Positions 24,014 to 36,736 of a stretch of 64,000 bases of DNA are shown here, one piece after another. The translations under genes were made by a program, and so were the position numbers. The stretch comes from Ptychodera flava (Eukaryota; Hemichordata; Enteropneusta; Ptychoderidae), in contig NC_091948.1 of assembly GCF_041260155.1 (NCBI RefSeq), positions 794,001 to 858,000 of the forward strand. The letters run 5' to 3'. Positions within the stretch are counted from its first letter, which is position 1, and the number at the start of each line of letters is the position of its first letter. The notes beneath the pieces are model-generated. The model was not told where the DNA came from, searched no databases, and worked only from the letters and a program-made list of their open reading frames with translations.

Positions 24014-25447
24014 ATGTTGGAACATGCTAGGCTGTATTGCTGGTTCTGTTTGATATGCGTTACAGGTAAGAATCAACTGCCGACGCAGTGTCCATGTTAT
24101 ATCATTAAACCAGCAACTTTTACACCGTTGATACCTATTTTAGACATCAAAGCAAAAAAAATATTGACGTCACGCTGTTAGTCAACATTTTGCAGGCAAC
24201 TTTAATTTAGCCGGGATGACTAAACTCGCACGCCACACATTTGTACGACAGCCTGTAATGTGCATGCAAGAAAAGCTTTCTTTTTCAAAACTTACGGATC
24301 CGATCTCATCGATAAATGATTTTTGTTTTGTTCAGGTGTGTGTGTGTATTGCTTGGACTGTCTGCACTGCGAATATCGTATGACAGATCCTTTGTCGACC
24401 AGTGTGTGTGCCCTCCTTCCTGATCAAGCGGAAATAGTTGCTTGCGATGGCGTTTGCTTCGTGAGTATTTGGCTAAATTTATCGTTGATTCAACACTGTC
24501 TGGATATTGTCTCGATCGGCAGTTTATCCATGTTATCAAGAATAAATGCTCATGATCCAAAGACTGTATTAATAATGAATTTTGCTTCAAAAACATCTTT
24601 GCTGCAAGTATCGCTCCAAATCCAAAAATATCAGCAATTAAGACAGTTCGCTATCATATCTCACAATAGTCAAGAAAATATCAGCGCATAAAGATCAAAA
24701 GAGTAAAGTTTTAGCCGGCCTCTCGGCTCTCATATCCAAAGTTAAATGCATTTGGTCAAACTTGTAAGGGACGCTCAGGCGAATTAAGCATTATTCGTAA
24801 CTATTCCTAGCGTTCTCATGCAATCACGTGACTTCGTGTCTTCCATTCTCTATAACATTGTGTATATACGAATGCACATTTGTTGAGAAATGTGTAAACG
24901 CACCGAAATAAAATCGTTTTAGCAAACACTGTGGTCAACACGAAGAAATGACTCTAGTGTTGATTGAACTGACACAAAGGAAATCTTAATTCTTATGATT
25001 GCGAATTCGCTTTGATTCGAAAAATCATAGAGATCGTTCATTAAAAGTGCATATCACTGTATTGGAGAACATGACTTTATTCGTGAATAATCCACATATT
25101 TATAATTGTTAATAATACTATTCGTGCAGGGATTACTTTTTACGAGGACGGAAGTCGCAGGTCTGTGATTACACACACAGGGCATTTTGACACTGAAAAA
25201 TAGATTTTGTTTTGCATGGAGAAGTTCTGGAAGCTCATAAGATAATACTATCTTGCTTGTTCTGTTTCTACTACCGTAGGAAGAATACGTGAAGATATTT
25301 GGGCGGCCGACGCTATTTCTGAGAGGTTGCGAGACAGATGACTGCACTGAAGAAGATAGCTGTCACGATTTCACTGGTGAATGTCGAATATGCTGTGCTG
25401 AAGATTTTTGCAATAACTCTACGAAGTCTGCCGAAGACTTTTCCTAG
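24014..25447 (+). CDS. Ly6/uPAR-like three-finger protein B (secreted type)
   Basis: Three exons, 24014-24065, 24336-24460 and 25280-25447, joined by GT-AG introns of phase 1 and phase 0; 114 aa. The first exon encodes a hydrophobic signal peptide (MLEHARLYCWFCLICVTG). The mature chain has the shared twelve-cysteine order plus two extra cysteines near its start (VCVYCLDCLHC). It ends GECRICC-AEDF-CNN, the CC-x4-CN signature of the Ly6/uPAR domain. The tail after CN is short and polar, so a GPI anchor is unlikely. Intron 2 falls right after the fifth cysteine (VCF), as in the sister genes. An AATAAA at 25544-25549, 97 bases past the stop, is a plausible polyadenylation signal. Ligand and expression are unknown. 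Confidence 0.88.
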
Positions 25448-25549
25448 AGAAATTGACAAGCCAAGGGTTTACTTGGAAATACACGCAGTGCCATGCAACG
25501 CACACATAATTGTGAACGTTCAGATGTTATACTATTATCAGAAAATAAA

Positions 25550-28500
25550 AACAAACTCAGGGTTTTATTTTTGTAGAGATCTATTTTCTCTCGAGAGCGT
25601 TTTCTATAATCCGTCATTCCATCTGTTCAAGGACTGTACTTTTTCTGTTGTGAACGGATACAGCCAGATGCAAATATAGCACGTTTTAATAGCATATGCA
25701 GATGTTTGCAAGTTCAGGTGAAAACCCTGTGTAGGTTTGTAATTATAACAAATTTGGCCCTCTAGGTATTGAATTTGTGCTAAGTGGAAAACGTACTTTG
25801 GAAACCTAGTTTAACATAAAAGCCTAACGTCAATAATCTCCAAATACATGTTTTAGAATCAGTCAAAAACTGTTCTCTGAACCAGAACTATGACAAGAAG
25901 ACTGTAACGTACAGCGTTTGTCATGAGAAGGTCGTATGAAACACAGGTTGGTCAATCGATCGGGAAAAAATAAAAATACTTCAAACAGTTTTCTTTTTTT
26001 AAAATTAAGATTAAAATTAAAATTTAAATTATCTAGCTTTATATTATGTTTGCGTACTCAGAAATTCGTCAGGTCTACATTTTAAGCAAGATTAAAGTGA
26101 GTTCGCCGGAGCATTCCATTTTACTGCAAACAACAAGTTCTGGTATCGTCCACACTGCATGCAATCTATGGAAAGCTGTGGAAAGTCGTGCAAACGGTTT
26201 GGTCATGAAACGTGCAAACTAATTTCGTCATGACCTGAAAATGTGTTTATCGAATGATGAGAAACACATGAAATTTCATCCAGAGCGATATTAAATGATG
26301 ATGATCGTAATCAAGCGATTATCTTTTCATGACGAAAGTTTAACGCCATCCATTGTCAAAACAGAGCAGATATCTCGAAATAAGTAAACGGTGATTTCAA
26401 AGATTCATTATAAAATGACAGTCAACATGGTCTTTGAAAGGTTGGTCAATATATCAGTGTGTTTATTTCGATATAGTAAGATCTAACTGACCAAAACTGC
26501 ACTAGTCTATTGACGATATATGTTAAAGGAGCTAGACCCTTATGTCCAACATTTTGTATAATTTTGGTGTGATTTGTGTATGACCGACATGCCCTGCCAA
26601 TAGCAATTATTAGATTAGTAATAAAGACTTTTATCGATCAAATTAATCAATCAATCAATCAATCAATCAATACAATTGATAGCATTTACAAAGTCTATTT
26701 GACATATTTATACACCAAAGTCACCAATGCGAGATGTAGGAATATATTATTGGTGACAGAAGTTATTCGGGCCTGCAGTAGACGAGAACTAAACTTGCAG
26801 CAGTATGAAAGTGATTTCATTTACATGAACCGAGAGTCAATCCTTAGATCAGACATGTATCGTCACACGACAAACAATTCAAAACTCGGTCTCAAACTCG
26901 TATTAGTATATATATATAAGACTGTTATATATTGACGGCACGTGTTGACGAGTTTAGCTGATATTTTGAACTTCAAGACATTCACCAGTACATCCTATTT
27001 TGTCGTCTGATTATGTCAATATAGTTAACGTAAGAGTGTTATCTCTTCGGCTAAACCTTTAAATTTTCTCATCTTGTACAAATTTATCGCTCAAATAAAA
27101 GTAAATATTCACAAAAAATGTGGATAAATTGATTCCCAAGGGTTTATTCAATATGATTTGACTTTATGCCCATTTCTAGAACGGATTGTTACATATTTTG
27201 ACGATTCGGAAGTTTCCGATTGACGGTAGGGTGGGGACTTTGACCACACGACAAGCATATCAGCGTCTTCGGAATACAGCTTGCATCTCGGATAGTGCAA
27301 AACGAATTAACCGTGATATCTCCCATAGCGAGGTGTGTTCAAAATGCACTGTATCATTGGTAGCAACACGGACATGTACGTTTTGATTTTTTGTGAGAAA
27401 GAATTTAACATTTCAAATAGGAAAATGACCATCCACGTATTTCTCGGAAGTTTCGATGCGACCAGTATGAGTAAATTGTTCATACAAACTAATAGCTTGA
27501 TATCAAGATAGACGATTCAACCAAACACATTTAAAACATAACGCCACAATACACGCCACAATAACCTGGAGACAGCTGCTATTTTCCCTAAAAGCCACGC
27601 AGTTATACACGTGTAATGCTAAGCCAGATGTGCACCGTTATGACATACTACACAATGTCATACTATTTCCACAAAAAGATCGTCAAAAGTTTACGCATAT
27701 TAGCCATGTAGTAATTTGGCGATGCAATCACAGCAAAGTCTGTCGGTAGTCCATTTCACCTCGAAGTCTGTCGGCCTTTGTTCAAGGTTTATAGATATTT
27801 TTGGCCAATTATATTCGATCATAAAACCAAAAATATTTTTCAATCTTTGAATATGTTTCCTCTTCCACAATAACTGATTTCCGTTCCTTTCTCTGTCGTT
27901 CTATGTTTATTTAATTACTGTACTTGTCTGATTTATAATTATGTTTATTAATCTGTCTCTTTGTTTGTTGGTTTGTTAATTTGTCACTTAAACCAGAGAC
28001 GTGAGGACATGGCAGACATACACATTTTGTTGATAGATGGCTAAAAATTGCCACAGTATCGTTTGAATCGATTGTTTTGACGGATTGCTGTAGGAGACTA
28101 ATTTCTTTACTGACTCGTTAGAAGCGAGACTTTTTCAAAGAAACTAATCCCAGGGAACAGTAAATAGACGTGAATGGCACAATTTCTGGATTTTTGCACC
28201 CCAAAATGACAAGATAAGCACGTTTGCGATCATGGTGTCATGCTGAAATATGCAATATATTATTTGTATGAGTGGCTGTATCATTATCAAAACGATTCAT
28301 GGAATTGTGAAAACAAAAAAAAAATTTCCAAACCCTCAAACGAGGGTAGTATTTTTCGACGATAACACAATTTTCTTCCATTTAAGCAACCCAAACAATA
28401 ATATATAATCTTTTATGCCATTAGGAGGTCACGCATCAATTCATGGTAATTGATATTTGCATAACAGCCAATATCCTACACATGGGTCGAATCAAAATAT

Positions 28501-31500
28501 TTTTGTCGCATAAATTGGGGACGTGAATTTATTGCTATAGACTATTCTATTTGTACTTGCAGTGTGCAAACACATCACGTGATAGAATAGCTTACATTTT
28601 CACACCATAAACAGTCATAACCCTTAGTGGCTAAATGTGGAAAAGGCAGAACAGGCAGTTTGGATAGCTAACAGGCTCCTTGACAAGCTGCTGTTTGATA
28701 ATTAAAATTTGAAAACAAAAATAGAATCGAGGGTCCGCGGCAATGGTTCTAACAAAACAACATACTGCCATCACAAATGACTCTGCCGACTGTTTTGCAT
28801 TTAAAATGACGTTGCAGCGTGTGCTTGGATAAAATTAGTAACCGACGATAAAACGATCAGATTGCGAAAGACCTCCTGCGTCAAAACACCCTATCCTGCC
28901 TTTTGTCCAGCCGGATTGATTTTACAGACAGGTAGGTTTTTGTCCCTTTACCTTTGAAATGTTGGGAGTGAAAAAATGTAGAAGTAAATCCGTAGTTTAG
29001 CGATTCTTTTTTTTTGTGGCCAAACGACCGAAAAAGTAGCGTAGGTATGTATCAAAAGCCTCCAACATTCTGACAACATGCGCGAATCCTCTTTGGCTCT
29101 GATGTTGGTTTGTTCTGTCCACCTGTTGATATAGGCCGGGCAAAGAGGTAAACGTGGCTGACTTTGTTTGACAAGTTCCTGTAACGAAGTCATGTGTCAT
29201 TTAATATATTTTAAGTTAACTGAATATTACAGCGACCATATTTTCTTTGATAATGGATTCTTCATACAGGATATTAAGAATCCTTCAAATTTTCCTAATT
29301 TTGGTGAAGTTACACTTACTGGGTATGTATTGCCTTGACATAATCATTGCCATCACGTCCACAGTATGTTTTCTGACACCAACATATGGAGAACATCTAT
29401 ACCATGTTAATCATCGTCACTGCCTTCAAAACTCTCGCACAGTTCATTTGAGGGAAAATTTCCGGTTCAATTCAAAATGCGACGAAGAATCGTAAAATAC
29501 ATAAACATGAAATTTGAGATCACTATGTTCAGAGACATGATGACCCCATCCGTTACTTGCGTATCAATACTGATCACAACAGTTACTCTTTTTGATAACC
29601 TGTACGGCCACACCCTATTCAGGTGCCATTGTATCTATTTTCATCTAATTATACCAGTGATCAACGAGATCGAAAGTGTGTATACGTATCAATGTTGTTG
29701 AAGTGTTTCCGGTTGGGAAAACGAGTAACATATTCTATAACCAACGCTGAAAGTTGCTTATATCGCTGTTTTGAGATTCTATACTGAAAATCGACAGCCA
29801 GGTGTTGGAAGTGTAAAAAAATACAGGGTACTAGTATTCAGAGACTATTAAGGTCACGCACAGTTGGAGGTGTTGTGTAGTACTTTGGGTAGTTCGTTGC
29901 ACGAGATCGGAAAACGAATCCAACGTCAAAAGCAATGCTGAGTGACAGAGAAGAAGATAATTGCGAGGAATGGAAATCTTGTCTTGCCGAGAGGTTGATA
30001 CCTGAGTTATATTGTTTCATGAAATTTATCATGGAAAAATGCACGGCGATGTGAATTTTCTGTACCATTTAATGGCATATCGGCTACGATCGTGAATCAC
30101 ATGCATTATTATAGAAACGACAATGGGAAGCATTTTTTCGTGTTGACTTTTCGAGATTTCCTGTTTTTGTTTATTTAAACTTTATTGTGTTTGTTTTGAG
30201 TCATAAATGACTTGCACAAACACCGAATAGGCATGAGCTCAATTACAAGGGAAATTTTCCCACAAAGGGCTGTCTGGCTGTGTGAGCTTGTCGGTTTATT
30301 TATAGAGTTAATGCAGTGTATTGGTTTTATAATGGTATCAGCGGCAATGCAGATGGTGTGTCTATATGACACGACAGGTGTAGAACTGCGTGTAAACTTG
30401 TCACGGCAAACATCTGCGCTTCGCCACGAACGTGCTCGCGGGAGACGGGTAAAAATTGAAATGTTTGAAGTATTAAGTGTTCAGGTATATGATTTTGGTT
30501 CTTGAATAAGCGGAGATTGAGTTTTATAGCATTTTACGTCACATGTTGTCATGTACCCATTCGCCCTGTCCTGCAAGTTATTTAACTTCTGCTGGCTACA
30601 TGCAGATTCGAGCATCAGTCAACACATCTCTTTTAAAAAGTGAGTGATTCAATTAAAAGTTGACATAGGTATAGGTTTCCCAGTTAATGTTCACACAGCT
30701 AACGTGTTTAAGTAAATTTAAATTTATGTTCAGCCCTGTCATTCTGATTGCTGCTATGATGGTGTACAGTGATGCGTCATTGATACCTGTATACGGGTGA
30801 CTTGCACACTTCATCATCGAAAATACTCTGAACGCGGCGTTGGTTTGTTACAACTCCTAGCGTGCTCGCAAATCCCCCTGATCAATGACCTTTCTAAACG
30901 AATTTCGTGTACATGTATGTTTACATCACTGCATGTGCTGTGCTTTTTTGTTGCATAGAGTGCATAGAGAAGAAATCTCCCAGGTTCAAGTATGTTCACC
31001 AAAGAAAGTAGTTTTCTGGTTTACGACGGTTGTTTAATCTCAACAGTCTGTTTGGGTCACATGACAACGAGAGCACTGAAGTAGATTAGCTCGAGGGATT
31101 CTTTTCGCATCAAAAAAAGATTTCTTCCTGCAAAATGTTCTTATACGATTTTTGGAGTTGACTGACGTTCACCACTTTTGAATTCGTTTGTTTCCTCTGA
31201 CGTTTTGTTGCGGCAACTCCCCTCCATGGCTTGCCGTCAAGTCCTTCTGTTCTAAGTGTCGAAACAGTATTACTAAGACAGTATATATGTCTGGAAATGT
31301 ACTGTACTTTTTATTTGTTTGGTTCATGATCTTTGTGTATAAACATCTCAGATTCGAGCGTCGAAATTTAAGTTATCGTGATGAAAGGGACAATTCCCGA
31401 TCAAGTTGAGCGGGTTTTTTTTTTGTCAGGGGATTTCAAAAATCTATTTATGATCTGATAGGTGTCCAATATAGCCTCTCTCTGCTGAACGCCAAGGTTT

Positions 31501-32030
31501 GAGATTTGTCAGGAAAGCTGTTAGAATTAACATTTATTTATAGAGAAATTACGTTATCACCGTATGGGTTGTCTTTCTTGGTTTTGTCTGCGCATGTGGC
31601 TTGATTAATCCTCCAACATTCTTCGACAAAAAAAAATAACTTACCACAGTATAAAATTCACCACACCATTTTTTCTTAATAATGTCCAATATTAGCGATC
31701 GAACGCCAATGCTTTTAGAAGCTCCTGTGAAAATGTACGAAATCTCAGAATATCTGTCACCCATTAACCGACTACGTGGTAATAATTGATAATAAGATGT
31801 AAGATATATGACCTCTTGAACATAAATGTCCTTGTCACAAGGGATGATTTAATTATAATAACGTAATGGCTATGAACAGGCGAAATAAGGATTGTGACAT
31901 TCTGAAGTATTGTATAGCGCTTTAAGAAAATGAAGACAATTTTTACATGTTTGAAAGTGTACACCCAGCTCTTGTGCTCAACGGGAACAAAGTCGCTGTT
32001 TTTGGTGTATCTCTATTTTACGTTTTACAC
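25550..32030. other. 6.5-kb gene-poor stretch between Ly6-B and the 32-kb repeat
   Basis: I see no complete gene. A short (TCAA)n run lies at 26643-26670. At 29252 an ATG opens a signal-peptide-like stretch (MDSSYRILRILQIFLILVKL) followed by a phase-1 donor G-GTATGT at about 29323, like a Ly6 first exon, but I find no matching exons 2 and 3. Frames near 26.6, 29.5 and 30.2-30.5 kb lack recognisable motifs. Confidence 0.45.
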
Positions 32031-32330
32031 TCCCGAATAAAAAAGATTTTTTGAAAAACTTTGTCCAAAGAAACTTTAAACTGTTGTCGCTCAAAATCAA
32101 GAATAAGAAGCAGGGGTTACAGTGCAAAGTTTGGTACTAGAGAAACAAATAACATAAAATGTTCCGATCTGTGAAATTCAAAATGGCAGCTATCCCTGTG
32201 TTAACTAACTCTATAATGAAAAATTAAATTTTCGATTTTCACAAAACCAAGACGGTGAAAACTCTATTTACTTAACAGGCTACAACATGAGTCCAACACA
32301 AATAGCTAAAATAAGATTCAGAATATCTGT
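32030..32330 (+). repeat. dispersed repeat family R, copy 1
   Basis: The stretch containing AAACTTTAAAC, GTGCAAAGTTTGGTACTAGAG, AAAATGGCAGCTATCC and ATGAGTCC recurs in diverged form at about 34610-34760 and 41690-41925, and in reverse at 42240-42480. No coding sequence or clear termini; probably a non-autonomous transposon family. Confidence 0.6.
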
Positions 32331-32936
32331 CGCCGAGTTGCTTATTGTAACTTTGGGTCACATCCAAAACAGACAACAATTATGATTTGATGGAAAAATA
32401 TGTTTTTAAAGGCAAGGACGGAACATGTGGCAGGGCCTCAAGCTTTCACGATGACGTTTATTCGTGGAGTACAGGACAGCTAGTCTCTGTCTTCAAGATC
32501 GAAACACGATGGTTTCTGAAAACGTTGAAAACGAAACACTAAAAATTTACTCATCTTCAAAATACGAAAAGTGATAGAAGTAAGAGTGGTGACATATATC
32601 GAGCTGCAAGATAAAAACAGAGGATATGCTTCCTTCTTTCATTGTACAGCACCTTGTCTCGGCTGCTGACTGAAATTTAAACGCTGCTTCAAGCTTCGGA
32701 TATATTTTGACTGTTCACCTGTGTTTAGTCAAGGTCCCTCTATCAGGGACCGCGGTTTAGTGCTGCAGTTCTTGAGCGAACCATTTAAAGGGACATAAGC
32801 TGTAACTTGTGGCAAGTTTTTAAGTATTTTGCTTCTGTATGTCAAGTACCGTGTCTGACCGTAAACCGTTTGTCATGCTGAAATTTCGAGTATTCTTTTT
32901 GTCAACACAGCTTATATGTGTGCAGTGATCATTGTT

Positions 32937-33139
32937 TATTGTTTACAAATGAATTCTAGTCTGGACTTGAATACAATTTTCAACAATAATAATGTAGATT
33001 TTACTCATATAGGTTGTGTTGATATGCTAAATACTTGGCATTAAATCAGAGTGTAGGGATTCAATGCAGAAAGTGTAGGGAAACCACAAAACAAAAGTTC
33101 TGAAAAAGTAGCCAAAAGATACAGCTTATGGAGCTTTAA
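32937..33139. repeat. ~200-bp dispersed repeat, copy 2
   Basis: Direct-oriented match to 16127-16325, covering TTTACAAATGAATTCTAGTC at the left and ATACAGCTTATGGAGCTTTA at the right. Confidence 0.85.
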
Positions 33140-35089
33140 CATGTCAGTATAATATCTTGAAAATGATATCGGTGGGAAGATTACAAATTTCGCCAGTTCT
33201 GTACGGTAATTTCAGAAGGTCTCGTCAAAACTTTTGGACACTTTATTATTTTTTGCATATTGATAATGTAAGAATGGCGTTAGAAATTGCCTCAATTTGA
33301 TGATCTTATCATGATGAAGTGTCTTCCAAGTTTCATATATGGTACCCATCGGATTATTCTGTACAATTCTGTACAAAAGAAAACCTTGCGACCTGATGCA
33401 AAGGTCATAGGTCATTAATGCAACGCATCCTTATAGTCGCTTGAACTTACCATATGCTCAAATTTCCTTGTTTCGGATTGCCTTCTCGTTTCGTACTCAA
33501 TATGAGGTCAGGTCGTCCTAAAATTATCGCATTTCATAGTCTCATGAATCAATTTAAAACTTCAAGTTTTTCGATAATGTTTTTCTCTCCAAATTCGTCT
33601 GATTTCTGAAATGTACTGGCACCGTATGCGGTCTCATTAGTATTCGCATAGACTCACCTAAACGTTAGTCTGGCCTAATGCAAATCCCAGTCTCAGTGCG
33701 TAATTGCCAATATAACAATAATATTTTCAGTGGGAACAATGCGGCACTGTATTATTTATGTAGCAGTTCGGAATGATATCGACCTAAATAAGCCATACGC
33801 TGTTATAAATACATTAATTTGTAAGAAAAAGTCGTTGAGATAGATGCAGAGTTGCCAATGTTTGCCTGGTGCTGTATCATGACTTCCGCTCACGTGTTTG
33901 GTGCGTGTGACGGCCTCTCACGCAAGACTGTGAAGTGCCGGTACTTAGTTCTCTATATTTAACAGACATGTGACCTTTCTAGTACAATGCGAATTACATT
34001 CTACAGAAAGATGAATATTCGATGAATATTTTGTCAAGGGCTCACTTTATAGGTGTTCTCTCAATTTATTGTGCACGAGACAAAAATTCATTGTCCTGGG
34101 CGGTGAAATACGAATGAGGCCGTCCCCTTACGTGAACACAAGTTGTAACGTTTGCCTTTCGAAGGTACATTTGTATAACGATCATTGTCTTGTGATGATG
34201 AGTAAGAAGCTGGTCTAAGTGAATGCAAAATATAGAGTTTGAAATAAGTTAGCTAACTCAAAGGCATCAACAATACCGTTATGTCCTGAGGGGTTTTATG
34301 GGTGGGTCGACATGGGACAATCATTCTTCAAAAAGCAAAATTTGAAGTATATGGCATGCTTGTTATTATACAAATACTGAGTGGATTGAAACCCCAGTTT
34401 CAACAATCGCTAACAGAGTTGAACTTTTGATCTACCATGTAACGAGGTTTCAAAGATGTGAAAAAATATTAATGGCAAGCTTTGCGGTTCGTAGGCCCTG
34501 GGAGAAGAAGCTGTCAAAAGTCATAGCTATAAATGGTCGGTTCAGTTCCGTTTCAGCTGATAGTTAGATTTGGAATAAAGGTAGTTCATGCAAAACAAGT
34601 AGTGTGACCTTTCAAGAAAAAAAATAAAACTCGAGGTCACGTCATAAATTGTTACTGGAAATACAAATTATGCAATATTTACCGACACTTGAAATCAAAA
34701 TGGCTGACATCCCTGTGTTAACTATGCGGGGACAAATTTTCGATTAGCACAAAAATAAGCCAAAATTTAGCGATTAACCACATATTGTAAAACAAACAAG
34801 ACCGGAAGGGTATGAAACTTTACCGTGTACGGTGACCGTATCTAATCCAAAGTGTCTGTTTTACCGAAGTATGTAACATAATTTGGCAAAACATCGGTGA
34901 TATGTAATTCGAAACCATGTACATTTGTACGTGATATTAGGCAGAAATATCCATACTTTTCACCAATCATAAAATGAACTGGTGCAACACTTCTCACACT
35001 GTCGCTACTGGTTCAAGCGTCGTACAAATCTTCAAATTCTTGTTACACACTGACCTTTATCAAACCTGTGTTTTCTGACAGATATCGTC
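33140..35089. other. gene-free stretch upstream of Ly6-C
   Basis: No supported exon. A diverged family-R repeat lies at about 34610-34760 (AAAATGGCTGACATCCCTG). Next to the Ly6-C ATG, TTTTCTGACAG at 35071-35081 could be an acceptor for a noncoding first exon. Confidence 0.45.
34610..34760 (+). repeat. dispersed repeat family R, copy 2 (partial)
   Basis: Shares TTACCGACACTTGAAATC, AAAATGGCTGACATCCCTG and TTTTCGATTAGCACAAAA with the 32-kb copy. Short and diverged. Confidence 0.5.
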
Positions 35090-35598
35090 ATGAAGCATTT
35101 CATTGGTTCGATCGTGCTCCTTTCCTTGGTAGCCGGTAAGTTTAACTCCTCTGTCAGATAACTTTACTAATGAAAATACTGGCATATGTCCTACTCTGAC
35201 ATAGAAACGCCCTCACATATCTCAGAAAGTACCTTTTTCTCTCTATTAATGCACCCCCCCCCCCATTAACTGTCTAGTACAGACAAACCGACAAAGTTTC
35301 TTCGCAAAATGTAGTTTTATTTCAAGTGATCTACAAAGGCATTACGGCTGTTTGATGCCTTTTAACTTTTTATTTTTGCCAATGTCATCGGTATGTTTCT
35401 CTTTTCTCCGTCGTTCATTGCTAAAGGAATTCTTTACAGTGCACACAGTAAGTAATCAAAAGCTAGTCACAGGTTTGTGATTAGACGCCGCTTAAGAAAC
35501 ATTTAGATTATTTTAAAATGATGCGTACTTTATCGGCTTATACAGTCACTACCTGGACAACACTAACAAGTAGAGTGTCAAAGGGTAAAACAACGAAT

Positions 35599-35667
<69 letters not shown>

Positions 35668-36736
35668 CACAAGGTGCGTTGTGTGCCACCACAGCAGTTC
35701 CGGAAGATGCCGCATCACCAACAATGAACGCAACTGTTACTGAAGCTGGAGATACAATAGTAGAATGCCATGCTTGTTCAATGATGGCCCTTGAACAAGG
35801 AGCCACTTGTCACCTGGAACCCAAAAATGCATCCGCCGTTGTAGAGTGTAACATCAGCCAGGGACAAAAATGCTATGTGAGTGATCAAGCTTTTTAAGCC
35901 ATCACTTTGTGTTGGGGGATAGGTTGGATTATCCTACCTTGGCATTTTAGGCCTTGTCCAAACAGTATCAATGTATCACGTGCAGATAAACATATTTCTC
36001 CGTACTTGTTCCCGCGTTCAATTTAACCCTGTGAAAGAATCCTTATTAGCATAGGAGGTTTTTTGAAGCATACAATCTTCAGGTATGTCAGATTTACTAT
36101 AAGACAGTCGTTTGAGTGACACCCCAAGTTTGTGATATTCAGCGCAGTGCACGTCAATGGTAATGCGTCGTTGATGAATACACTTTCACTTCGATCATTT
36201 GTCTGTTCAAATCACAAAATGAAAAAGTATTGATGTATGAATGGTTGCAGTATAATATCTTAGCATGCGCGAACCAGGGTATTCTTTCATCAATGTATTG
36301 ATGCCTCAAACTCAATGTGGGATAATGCCATAAGATGCCAGTTTACAAATCTGATGACCAATGTGTTTTATTTTGACGACACAAATTAAACATTTTAAAG
36401 TAGATCATCTAACACTCCTAAAGATTGAAAAAAGGGAGAATAAATCCACGAGGGCCTACGGGAACAAAGTGAGCTGAGTCGAAAACGATGAATTGAAGGT
36501 TCTACGTGTTTTTACAGGTTCACAAGAAAATTGCTGGTGGACAGATTGCTGAATTCAAACGAGGCTGTATGGACGACTGCAAGGCCATGTCTGGCTGTGA
36601 CAACGTTGCCAGTACCGGGGAATGCCGGTCGTGTTGCGACACCGACAAGTGCAATGTTGGCCAGGGATCTGCTGTGGGCGTCACCTGTAACCTGTTTCTC
36701 ATCGGCTTGGCAATGACTCTGGCACTGTTCCAATAA
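35090..36736 (+). CDS. Ly6/uPAR-like three-finger protein C (GPI-anchored type)
   Basis: Three exons, 35090-35135, 35674-35876 and 36518-36736, with phase-1 and phase-0 GT-AG introns; 155 aa. A signal peptide (MKHFIGSIVLLSLVAGALC) is followed by a short Thr/Ala-rich N-terminal spacer with possible N-glycosylation at NAT. The domain has twelve cysteines beginning ECHAC and ending GECRSCC-DTDK-CN, the Ly6/uPAR signature. After CN a small-residue stretch (GQGSAVG) leads into a hydrophobic C-terminus (LFLIGLAMTLALFQ), the usual form of a GPI-anchor signal, so this protein is predicted to sit on the outer cell surface. The acceptor of exon 2 is fed by a 63-base CT microsatellite. AATAAA at 37332-37337 may end the transcript. 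Structure matches Ly6-A and Ly6-B. Confidence 0.92.
35602..35664. repeat. (CT)n microsatellite in Ly6-C intron 1
   Basis: Pure CT dinucleotide run ending nine bases before the exon-2 start at 35674, so it occupies the polypyrimidine-tract position of that splice acceptor. Confidence 0.97.

Noticed and set aside
26576-26935. 119-codon plus-strand frame
   Set aside because: Inflated by the TCAA repeat (INQSINQSIN); otherwise no motif.
29252-29325. Signal-peptide-like first exon with a phase-1 donor, resembling a fourth Ly6 gene
   Set aside because: I looked to 35 kb for a cysteine-rich second exon and a CC-x4-CN exon and found none. Kept only as a note.
30212-30505. Open frame with a hydrophobic stretch (LCELVGLFIELMQCIGF) and a donor-like GTAAAA
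   Set aside because: No start context, no partner exon and no recognised family; the opposite strand is equally open, which suggests chance.
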